DNA of 6,214 nucleotides, taken from JAXHNE01 sp038316995 (GTDB lineage: Bacteria > Patescibacteriota > Saccharimonadia > Saccharimonadales > JAXHNE01). Of the stretch, positions 1 through 5,160 are shown piece after piece. Within the stretch, counting starts at the first letter, position 1. The number at the start of each line of letters is the position of its first letter. Location of the stretch: assembly GCA_038316995.1 (NCBI GenBank), contig JBBQAZ010000034.1, forward strand, positions 1-6,214, in the 5' to 3' direction. The position numbers and the translations under genes are program-made. The notes below the pieces were generated by a model. That model was not told where the DNA came from. It made no database searches and was given only the letters and a program-made list of their open reading frames with translations.

Positions 1-466
1 TAATGATAGAGATTCATGCCCCACGCTTGCGGACGTTGGGGTGGACCAAGATAGTGATGGTATAGATGACGTGTGTGATGCCGAAATTACACCAGGAGTT
101 ATGCTTTACCCTGAACCGCAACGCGGCGAGCCAAAACCAGCAAAAGAACTTCTAGGTGTGGTCACGGATTCAATCATTCGACTTGTAAGCCAACTGGCAA
201 GCGAATCAACAACTCACGCAGTCAGTAATGCAAGAACATCACCGCAAAACAACCCTGAAACCCTCAGCATCGAAGCCACCCAACAAAATAGTAATGAAAA
301 TAATAAGGTATTAGGGGCAGCAAACCAAGCCTCAAGCCCAACACAGGCTATTGCACCAATCAACAATCAGACTGGTGTTGGTGTACAATGGTGGGTAGTT
401 GCAATTACTATAAGCTTTATCGGCTCAACAGTAATGATATTTAGAAAGTTTGCATATGCCAAATAA
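1..466 (+). CDS. C-terminal part of a TSP3-repeat surface protein, membrane anchored (5' partial)
   Basis: The frame is open from base 2, so this is the tail of a longer gene; 154 residues are visible. The GTG at 41 is internal, because codons before it already read as a thrombospondin type 3 unit (DRDSCP, then DQDSDGIDDVCD at residues 15-26). Asp-rich TSP3 units bind calcium and usually form stiff extracellular stalks. After this comes a linker rich in Ser, Asn, Gln and Thr (about residues 65-125) containing VLGA at 103-106. The end is a hydrophobic helix (about 130-147) followed by a basic tail (RKFAYAK). This is the layout of a wall- or membrane-anchored surface protein. An NNQTG sequence just before the helix loosely resembles a sortase LPxTG signal but lacks Leu-Pro. 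Function beyond surface display or adhesion cannot be told. The next gene overlaps its end by 11 nt, suggesting one transcript. Confidence 0.8.
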   Translation, partial: NDRDSCPTLADVGVDQDSDGIDDVCDAEITPGVMLYPEPQRGEPKPAKELLGVVTDSIIRLVSQLASESTTHAVSNARTSPQNNPETLSIEATQQNSNENNKVLGAANQASSPTQAIAPINNQTGVGVQWWVVAITISFIGSTVMIFRKFAYAK

Positions 467-962
467 AACTAAAAACCAAACCCTTATCACAAAAGCTAAG
501 CACCATAAGTTGGTCCTGCTTTTATCATTCATATTATTAATTATTATAGGAAATTTTGTCTATAATAAATATTTAGATTGGGACAATGCTCAGATGATAA
601 AGGGGTTATCCCGTGATTTCCCAGTGTTAATTGAGCAAATAGAACAAGAAACGGGATTAGATCTAGAAATTAAATCTAACTGCATGACCACGACAGAAAA
701 GTTTAGTAGCGGCGTGAGCACTTGTGAGTATTTAGTCATTAACAATAATTTGAAAGGCGAAAAACTTAAAAGCGTGCGCTCAATAGTCTTGGACTCAGAA
801 GTATTCAAGAATGACGGTCTAAGTGAAAATCGCAGAGTGTATGAAGTTGAATATCGCAACAAGAACTCGTGTACATTGTCAAACCTTGATAGGCTATATA
901 TCTCTTGCTTAGCAGGGGTGCGGGATGCCAACAAACCAAAGATCAAAGAACTACTGAACTAG
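456..962 (+). CDS. Uncharacterised single-pass membrane protein with extracytoplasmic cysteine pairs
   Basis: The protein has 168 aa and I do not recognise its family. I chose the ATG at 456 over the in-frame TTG at 450. It overlaps the upstream surface-protein gene by 11 nt, with only a weak AGAAAG ribosome site at 443-448. A basic N-terminus (residues 1-18, six Lys) precedes one hydrophobic helix (about 19-36). This fits an N-in signal anchor with residues 37-168 outside the cytoplasm. The outer part is polar and has exactly four cysteines in two spaced pairs (C76/C90 and C139/C151), which could form disulfides. There is no lipobox and no catalytic motif I can name. Overlap with the TSP3 protein suggests co-expression and possibly a shared role at the surface. 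The architecture also resembles small pilin-like or secreted hypothetical proteins, but no prepilin cleavage motif is seen. Confidence 0.75.
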   Translation: MPNKTKNQTLITKAKHHKLVLLLSFILLIIIGNFVYNKYLDWDNAQMIKGLSRDFPVLIEQIEQETGLDLEIKSNCMTTTEKFSSGVSTCEYLVINNNLKGEKLKSVRSIVLDSEVFKNDGLSENRRVYEVEYRNKNSCTLSNLDRLYISCLAGVRDANKPKIKELLN

Positions 963-988
963 ACAAAATATTATAATATTGTTATAAT
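960..988 (+). promoter_or_regulatory. Near-consensus promoter for the toxin-antitoxin module
   Basis: A -35 box TAGACA (960-965, five of six consensus bases) is separated by 17 bp from a perfect -10 box TATAAT (983-988). The -10 is preceded by TGT (980-982), which makes it an extended -10. The -35 box overlaps the TAG stop codon of the upstream gene. Expected transcription start is about 994-996, at or next to the ATG at 996, so the mRNA would be leaderless. No Shine-Dalgarno sequence precedes that ATG, which agrees. A second TATAAT lies at 972-977. Confidence 0.8.
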
Positions 989-995
989 TGAATCT

Positions 996-1220
996 ATGAT
1001 TAAAGGCACACAGAAACTTATTAAAATAGGATCAAGTTATGGGATTACTATTCCAGCCAAAGAGCTTAAACGAAATGGCGTTAATTCAGGAGACTCACTT
1101 GAATTTACCGCAAAGCCAGTTCAGAAAAAAATCTCAACAACTGACGCTGAAATATTCGCTGCTGCAAAGAAAATACTCAAAAAACATAGAAGTGACTTTG
1201 AAAACCTCGCGAGCAGATGA
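996..1220 (+). CDS. AbrB/MazE-type antitoxin
   Basis: This 74-aa protein has an N-terminal SpoVT/AbrB swapped-hairpin DNA-binding domain (residues 1-40). The telling run is KLIKIGSSYGITIPAKEL at 7-24, followed by GVNSGDSLEF at 28-37. Such proteins dimerise, bind their own promoter and neutralise the partner toxin. The C-terminal part (about 47-74) is a charged helix and probably the toxin-binding segment, as in MazE-like antitoxins. The stop codon overlaps the toxin start (ATGA at 1217-1220), so translation is probably coupled. The start at 996 directly follows a strong promoter with no ribosome site. Autoregulation through the 960-995 region is expected from the family but not shown here. 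The family call is firm; pairing with the Doc toxin rests on context. Confidence 0.88.
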   Translation: MIKGTQKLIKIGSSYGITIPAKELKRNGVNSGDSLEFTAKPVQKKISTTDAEIFAAAKKILKKHRSDFENLASR

Positions 1221-1603
1221 AAACTCTAAGTGTTGAGCAAATTGTTGCAATCCACTCGCTACTAATCCAAGAAACTGGTGGTGCTGATGGGCTGCGGGAT
1301 TTGGGAAGATTGGAGTCTGTTGTTGCTTCTCAGACACAAGAAGTTTTTGGCGAAGCAATTTACAGAGGGTATCCAGAAAAAGCTGCAGTCATAGCCCGTA
1401 GTATCATTGGCGACCACCCGTTCGTTGATGGGAACAAAAGATCCGCTATGCTTTGTGCCATCACCTTTCTTGAAATAAACAGTATCACGTTTACAGCAAA
1501 GCAAGGTGAGCTTGAGGATTTCGCAGTTAAGGTTGCGACGGATCACCTCGAAATCAAAGAAATAGCACAATGGTTCAAGCAACACTCAAAACCAAGTAAC
1601 TAG
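1217..1603 (+). CDS. doc: Doc-type (death-on-curing) toxin, Fic fold
   Basis: This 128-aa protein matches the usual length of Doc toxins. The signature is HPFVDGNKRSA at residues 67-77, the Doc form of the Fic motif. Lys (K74) replaces the second Gly of the canonical AMP-transferring Fic motif, and H67, D71, N73 and R75 are in place. An N-terminal LSVEQIVAIHSLLIQETGG (4-22) and GLRDLGRLESVVA (25-37) are also typical of the family. Phage P1 Doc phosphorylates EF-Tu on a threonine and stops translation; by homology this protein would do the same. It overlaps the antitoxin stop by 4 nt. P1 Doc pairs with Phd, whereas the partner here is of the AbrB type. All core motif residues are intact, so the toxin looks functional. 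Confidence 0.9.
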   Translation: MKTLSVEQIVAIHSLLIQETGGADGLRDLGRLESVVASQTQEVFGEAIYRGYPEKAAVIARSIIGDHPFVDGNKRSAMLCAITFLEINSITFTAKQGELEDFAVKVATDHLEIKEIAQWFKQHSKPSN

Positions 1604-1619
1604 CCTAGCTACAGAGCAC

Positions 1620-1632
1620 ACCACCACCACCA
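1620..1632. repeat. Short (ACC)n triplet tract; (GGT)n on the minus strand
   Basis: The 40-bp convergent gap between the toxin gene and the glycosyltransferase gene (1604-1643) holds four CC doublets separated by single A (1621-1631). On the minus strand this reads as four GG doublets with one-base loops, 12 nt after the glycosyltransferase stop codon. This is the minimal pattern for a two-tier G-quadruplex in the 3' end of that transcript. I see no classical hairpin plus T-run terminator in the gap for either gene. Confidence 0.5.
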
Positions 1633-1643
1633 TCTACTAAACT

Positions 1644-2765
1644 CTAACTACCAAGAGCTCGCTTATAGACTTCTAGGGTTTGTTCGGCCATCCGCTTCCA
1701 GGAGTACTTTTTTAGTTGCTCATGGCCTTTTTGGATCAAATCTTTACGGAGTTTTTCATCTGTTATTACGTCTAATATCCTGGCGGCCATGTCATCTACG
1801 TCTTCTGGGTTAAAGTAGTGAGCTGCGTCTCCGTTTACTTCTGGAAGTGTTGTGGCGTTGCTGCTTACCACAGGACAACCATGGGCCATGGCCTCAAGTC
1901 CTGGCAGTCCAAACCCTTCAGACAAAGAAGGGAAGACATAAGCTTTTGCATTTTCGTATAGCCAGCGGAGCTCGCCATCAGAAACAAATCCAGGGACGAT
2001 AATGTTCTTTTGTGCGGTGGATACGTTTATTTGCTTTTGAAGCTGTTCATAATAGTATTCCTTCTTCCCTGCCAACACTAGTTTTAGTTCAGGTTGTGAA
2101 GCATTAACTATTTCGAATGCTTTTACTAACCTGTCCAAGTTTTTATGTGGAAAAGCCGTCCCAACGGCAAATACAAATTCATCAGCTTTAAACTTTGGTT
2201 TTTCCGGCTTTATGAATAAGGCAGGCTCACTTGCTTCGTATGTGACCACCGTTTTGCTAGCAATTTTAGATCCGTATTTTTCACCGATTGCATGTTGTAC
2301 GTACTTTGTTGGCGTAATTACTGTTTCGGCTCGTCTAAGGCTTTCTTTCATTAACCAGCGGTAACCAATCATTCGTAGTGAATGAAGCCATCCAGGCAGG
2401 CGTCCTGCACGCACGAACTTCAACATGGTGAGGTCGTGCGTTGTCGTTACTCTTTTTCCTCTATAAAGTACTGGTTCTTGCGGCGTCATCCAAAAATGAA
2501 CAAGATCAGGGTTTAGTTTGCTAAGAAACCTAGCAAAAAAGTACTGGTCCAAAATATTAAAGGAAAATTGTTTAAACGAACAGGTTATTGCAGAAAAATT
2601 ACTTGATTTTGGCTGCCATTCATCGCCAGGTTTTAACAAAATCGTATAACGGTGCTGGGTGTCTATTCGCTGTAAGTGCTCAATGAGCCTATCAATATAC
2701 CGACCAGTACTGGATTGGCGTCCTCTAGCATCAATAACTATGTGTTTTGGTCGAGCTTCTGACAT
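1644..2765 (-). CDS. GT4-family glycosyltransferase (group 1)
   Basis: This 373-aa, GT-B fold, retaining glycosyltransferase has no membrane segment and probably acts at the inner face of the membrane. The N-terminal acceptor domain has IDARGRQSSTGRYIDRLIEHL (10-31) with the glycine-containing loop, and TTHDLTMLKF (108-117). The C-terminal nucleotide-sugar domain starts near FVFAVGTAFPHKNLDRLVKA (198-216). It carries the EX7E motif of GT4 enzymes (E283 and E291 in EGFGLPGLE), followed by PVVSSNATTLPEV. The sugar and acceptor cannot be read from sequence; neighbours suggest mannose or D-rhamnose from a GDP donor, which is inference. It is a single-gene unit, convergent with the toxin gene and divergent from the 72-aa/gmd unit. 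The ATG follows a TATAAT box by 7 nt with no ribosome site, so its message is probably leaderless. Confidence 0.9.
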   Translation of the reverse strand: MSEARPKHIVIDARGRQSSTGRYIDRLIEHLQRIDTQHRYTILLKPGDEWQPKSSNFSAITCSFKQFSFNILDQYFFARFLSKLNPDLVHFWMTPQEPVLYRGKRVTTTHDLTMLKFVRAGRLPGWLHSLRMIGYRWLMKESLRRAETVITPTKYVQHAIGEKYGSKIASKTVVTYEASEPALFIKPEKPKFKADEFVFAVGTAFPHKNLDRLVKAFEIVNASQPELKLVLAGKKEYYYEQLQKQINVSTAQKNIIVPGFVSDGELRWLYENAKAYVFPSLSEGFGLPGLEAMAHGCPVVSSNATTLPEVNGDAAHYFNPEDVDDMAARILDVITDEKLRKDLIQKGHEQLKKYSWKRMAEQTLEVYKRALGS

Positions 2766-2772
2766 TAAGCTA

Positions 2773-2778
2773 ATTATA
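2773..2778 (-). promoter_or_regulatory. -10 box of the glycosyltransferase gene, leaderless type
   Basis: On the minus strand a perfect TATAAT occupies 2778-2773 and is followed by seven bases and then the ATG at 2765. Transcription should begin at or within a base or two of the start codon. No clear -35 box lies 16-18 bp upstream (the best is TCTTTA). No Shine-Dalgarno sequence is present. Confidence 0.6.
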
Positions 2779-2817
2779 TCTGAAGATACCGATATTAAAG
2801 AAGAATTTTACAAAAAA

Positions 2818-2836
2818 TACTTCATCAATTGAAGTA
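2818..2836. repeat. Inverted repeat in the divergent intergenic region
   Basis: Perfect 7-bp arms TACTTCA and TGAAGTA flank a 5-base centre, in the 176-bp gap between the glycosyltransferase gene (-) and the 72-aa gene (+). It lies about 50-70 bp upstream of the predicted start of the minus-strand message. On the minus strand it is followed by six T residues (2812-2817), so it resembles a weak AT-rich terminator. It could equally be an operator. The rest of the gap is AT-rich and holds only the two promoters. Confidence 0.45.
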
Positions 2837-2909
2837 ATTCAAAGTACATGTTCTTCTCCCTTATTCAGTCCAAAGAGTAATAGTCACAACAAATCATTAA
2901 AAAAAGAGC

Positions 2910-2918
2910 TGATATACT
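2910..2918 (+). promoter_or_regulatory. Extended -10 promoter for the 72-aa protein and gmd
   Basis: TGA followed by TATACT (2913-2918) forms an extended -10 element. No good -35 box is seen at the right distance, which is common when the TG extension is present. The expected transcript start near 2925 leaves a leader of about 17 nt. That is enough for the strong ribosome site at 2929-2933. Confidence 0.55.
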
Positions 2919-2928
2919 TACTTCACAC

Positions 2929-2933
2929 GGAGG
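2929..2933 (+). promoter_or_regulatory. Strong ribosome binding site of the 72-aa gene
   Basis: GGAGG lies 8 nt before the ATG at 2942 and fixes that start. It contrasts with the leaderless-type starts at 996, 2765 and 5161. The organism therefore appears to use both modes of initiation. Confidence 0.8.
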
Positions 2934-2941
2934 AAATTACA

Positions 2942-3160
2942 ATGAACGCGCATACAGAAACTATAAATCAATTTATTCAAAACCCTGGCTCTTTACAAAA
3001 TTTCCAAGATAATGGCGGCACTTGTGATGAATGGCACGATAGGCTCGACGCTTTTCGTAGCCAACAGACATCAGGATTTACCGACACTCAATTATTGAGT
3101 CATGCCGGAATTGTAAATATTGAACAAATCGATGAAGAAGTGGATGAAGTCAATGGCTAA
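2942..3160 (+). CDS. 72-aa acidic protein of unknown function, coupled to gmd
   Basis: I do not recognise this protein. It is probably real, because it has an extended -10 promoter, a GGAGG site 8 nt before the ATG, and an 8-nt overlap with the gmd start (ATGGCTAA at 3153-3160). It is soluble, with no signal peptide or membrane segment. The N-terminal half reads like an amphipathic helix (INQFIQNPGSLQNF at 8-21). A Gly-Gly and the only cysteine follow (G25, G26, C28), then DEWHDRLDAF (29-38). The end is strongly acidic (EQIDEEVDEVNG, 61-72). A helical start and a short acidic C-terminus recall Nif11-like peptide leaders or small regulatory subunits, but the likeness is too weak to name. Coupling to gmd suggests a role in nucleotide-sugar synthesis or its control, or simply use as a translational lead-in. 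Confidence 0.7.
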   Translation: MNAHTETINQFIQNPGSLQNFQDNGGTCDEWHDRLDAFRSQQTSGFTDTQLLSHAGIVNIEQIDEEVDEVNG

Positions 3161-4145
3161 AACAGCGCTTATAACAGGGATTACAGGTCAAGATGGTGGG
3201 CATCTTGCTGAATTGTTACACAAAAAAGGCTATAAGATTTTCGGCATTATTCGTGGACAGCACAATCCACGCCGAAAAATTACAGAGGAAGAATATCCGT
3301 ATGTCACCATGATTGAAGCGGACCTTACGGACGAATCGTCTTTGGTGCGCGCCATGCAAACCGCAAAACCCGACGAAGTCTATAACCTGGCTGCAATTAG
3401 CCATGTCGGCTACTCGTTCAAAAACCCACAACTTACTGCAGACGTTACCGGTCGTGGTGTTTTAAATATGCTCGAAGCCATCAGACTCACAGATAAAGAA
3501 AACAAAGTAAAATTCTACCAGGCATCTACTTCGGAAATGTTCGGGGGCCTAGAATATAATCGGCCAGAAAAGGGATACACGGAGGAATCAACGTTTCACC
3601 CCCGCAGTCCTTACGGCGTAGCAAAGACATATGGTTACTGGATTACAAGAAATTACCGCGAAAGTTATGACATGTTTGCAGTGTCCGGAATCTTGTTTAA
3701 TCACGAAGGCGAACGGCGTGGGTTAGAGTTCGTGACACGCAAAATAAGTAATGCCGTTGCACGCATTAAACTAGGCAAGCAAAAAGACATTGTGCTTGGG
3801 GATCTATGGCCAAAGCGTGACTGGGGTTACGCAGGTGACTATGTAGAGGGTATGTGGCTAATGCTGCAGCAGGACAAGCCGCAGGATTATGTGTTGGCAA
3901 CAGGAGAAACATATTCAATCGAAGATTTTCTGACTCTTGCTTTTAAAGAAATAGGTATAGATGATTGGAAACCATACGTAAAACAAGACCCTAAGTTTAT
4001 GCGTCCTGCAGAAGTAGATTTACTACTTGGTGACCCAACAAAGGCAGAAAAAGAACTAGGCTGGAAGCGTAAAGTTGACTTCCCGGGATTGGTAAAACTT
4101 ATGGTTGAACACGATCTAAAAGAAGAAGCAAAAACTAAGAACTAG
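3153..4145 (+). CDS. gmd: GDP-mannose 4,6-dehydratase
   Basis: This cytoplasmic enzyme converts GDP-D-mannose to GDP-4-keto-6-deoxy-D-mannose with bound NADP(H), the entry step to GDP-D-rhamnose, GDP-L-fucose and related sugars. The protein has 330 aa, near the short bacterial form. Rossmann motif: ALITGITGQDG (5-15), with G9, G12 and G15. Catalytic set: STSEMFG (125-131) with T126/E128, and YGVAK with Y154 and K158. The family-specific stretch is LFNHEGERRGLEFVTRKI (181-198). Other marks are RDWGYAGDYVEGMW (222-235) and RPAEVDLLLGDPTKAEKELGW (284-304). I chose the ATG at 3153 because MAKTALITGITGQDG is the normal N-terminus. Earlier in-frame starts (TTG 3120, ATG 3132 and 3144) would add 3 to 11 residues. 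It is coupled to the 72-aa gene, and its 3' end overlaps that of the convergent reductase gene by 11 nt. Confidence 0.95.
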   Translation: MAKTALITGITGQDGGHLAELLHKKGYKIFGIIRGQHNPRRKITEEEYPYVTMIEADLTDESSLVRAMQTAKPDEVYNLAAISHVGYSFKNPQLTADVTGRGVLNMLEAIRLTDKENKVKFYQASTSEMFGGLEYNRPEKGYTEESTFHPRSPYGVAKTYGYWITRNYRESYDMFAVSGILFNHEGERRGLEFVTRKISNAVARIKLGKQKDIVLGDLWPKRDWGYAGDYVEGMWLMLQQDKPQDYVLATGETYSIEDFLTLAFKEIGIDDWKPYVKQDPKFMRPAEVDLLLGDPTKAEKELGWKRKVDFPGLVKLMVEHDLKEEAKTKN

Positions 4146-5079
4146 TCTTTTTCCACTCCACAAAGTCTTGTATCATTTTCTGGACTGGGATGGTTGGTTC
4201 CCAGCCAGTGTCATTTTTTAGCTTGTCACATGAACCATAGATATTCATGACATCGTTTTTCCGCAACCGAGCAGGATCAACTTCTGTTTTTAAATCTCTA
4301 AAACCGTAGGCATTAGCTAGGCTTTCAAGTATTTCTTCGCCCATAACGCTTTTTCCTGAACAGATATTATAAACACTGTGGTGTAAGTTTTTTGTTGTGG
4401 CAAGCAGCGCGTAAGCACGTGCTACATCTCTTACGTCGGTGTAATCACGTTTAGTTTTTAAATTCCCAACTTTCAGAGGCTCCATATTTTTATGAGCCAT
4501 TTCAATTTGCTCCGATAGATCTGGCAACAAGAATCCTGGCAGCTGTCCAGGCCCAGAGTGGTTAAAAGGTCGGGCAATAACAATATCCAAGCCCTTTTCT
4601 TTGAGCCCTTCAACCGCTTTTTCCATGCGCTTTTTACTAATAACGTATTCATTTGTCTGATTTTCTTCAATCAGTTTTGATTCTTCTGTAATCGGCAATT
4701 CTTGACGTGGATCATAGACAGCACCAGTACTCACTGCAATAATTAGCGGGAACACACCTTGGCGTAAACATTCTTCATATAAAACAGTGTGAATTCCAAT
4801 ATTTATTTTGTCGTATAGTTCTTGCTGGCCAACAGAGGCGCCAACATTAGCAAACCCTGCCAGGTTGATGATTGAATCTACCCCCGAAAGATTAAGTGCA
4901 TGAACTTGTTTAGGATCGGTAAGGTCAAGTGACCGATATTCAGAAACTACTCCTTTTAGGTCACTCTGAATCTTTGGTTGATTCCCAATGCCAATAATAC
5001 TGTGCTCAGCCTCATTGAGTTGCGCGGCAACATGATGCCCAACAAATCCATTAACTCCCGTTACAAGAATTTTACTCAT
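4135..5079 (-). CDS. rmd: NAD(P)-dependent sugar epimerase/reductase, probably GDP-6-deoxy-D-mannose reductase
   Basis: This 314-aa short-chain dehydrogenase of the extended type would be cytoplasmic. The Rossmann motif is VTGVNGFVG (6-14), with G8, G11 and G14. A Ser/Thr catalytic loop VSTGAVYD (116-123) and YVISK with Y145 and K149 complete the site. The stretches RPFNHSGPGQLPGFLLP (170-186) and VGNLKTKRDYTDVRDVARAY (204-223) match what I know of Rmd enzymes, which reduce the 4-keto group of the Gmd product to give GDP-D-rhamnose. Presence of gmd next door supports this. Alternatives are a GDP-6-deoxy-D-talose-forming reductase or another 4-keto sugar reductase; GDP-L-fucose synthase seems less likely from these motifs. 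It is transcribed towards gmd, not with it. The start has only a weak AGG site 8 nt upstream and a poor TAGGCT box 6 nt upstream. Confidence 0.82.
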   Translation of the reverse strand: MSKILVTGVNGFVGHHVAAQLNEAEHSIIGIGNQPKIQSDLKGVVSEYRSLDLTDPKQVHALNLSGVDSIINLAGFANVGASVGQQELYDKINIGIHTVLYEECLRQGVFPLIIAVSTGAVYDPRQELPITEESKLIEENQTNEYVISKKRMEKAVEGLKEKGLDIVIARPFNHSGPGQLPGFLLPDLSEQIEMAHKNMEPLKVGNLKTKRDYTDVRDVARAYALLATTKNLHHSVYNICSGKSVMGEEILESLANAYGFRDLKTEVDPARLRKNDVMNIYGSCDKLKNDTGWEPTIPVQKMIQDFVEWKKTSS

Positions 5080-5122
5080 ATAATTAGCCTACATCAACAG
5101 ATACAAAACACGAAGTTTCACC

Positions 5123-5151
5123 TTGTAGCAAACCTTTAAAAAGGGTAAAAT
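5123..5151 (+). promoter_or_regulatory. Promoter of the polysaccharide ABC transporter genes
   Basis: TTGTAG (5123-5128), a 17-bp spacer and TAAAAT (5146-5151) precede the GTG at 5161. The predicted transcript start (about 5157-5159) leaves almost no leader, and no ribosome site lies in reach. A small palindrome, CCTTT-AA-AAAGG (5133-5144), sits inside the spacer and could be an operator. The divergent gap to rmd is 81 bp. Confidence 0.5.
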
Positions 5152-5160
5152 AGTCCGAAC

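Noticed and set aside
41..43. GTG as the start of the TSP3-type protein
   Set aside because: The frame is open to the window edge and upstream codons already encode TSP3 sequence (DSCP), so the gene continues beyond the window.
450..455. TTG at 450 as the start of the 168-aa membrane protein
   Set aside because: An ATG lies two codons later at 456 and is a better start; the difference is two residues.
590..946. Minus-strand open frame of 118 codons
   Set aside because: It is antisense to the membrane-protein gene, has no ribosome site or recognisable motif, and its composition looks like a shadow.
1039..1236. Alternative-frame open reading frame inside the antitoxin gene
   Set aside because: The AbrB-domain frame and the ATGA junction explain this region.
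1262..1585. Minus-strand open frame opposite the Doc toxin
   Set aside because: It is antisense to a confidently identified gene and shows no family features.
1604..1643. Bidirectional terminator between the toxin and glycosyltransferase genes
   Set aside because: No stable stem followed by a T-run could be found on either strand.
3120..3152. N-terminal extension of Gmd from TTG 3120 or ATG 3132/3144
   Set aside because: The extension lies within the 72-aa gene and adds residues before the standard Gmd start; the ATG at 3153 gives the normal N-terminus.
4137..4152. Terminator after gmd (AAG...CTT followed by T's)
   Set aside because: The stem has only a few imperfect pairs around ACTAGT and lies in coding sequence of the reductase; too weak to call.
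4473..4670. Second minus-strand frame inside the reductase gene
   Set aside because: It lies out of frame within a gene with intact catalytic motifs, so it is a shadow.
4135..5079. GDP-L-fucose synthase instead of Rmd
   Set aside because: The RPFNHSGPGQ and GNLKTKRDYTDVRDV stretches match Rmd-type reductases better.
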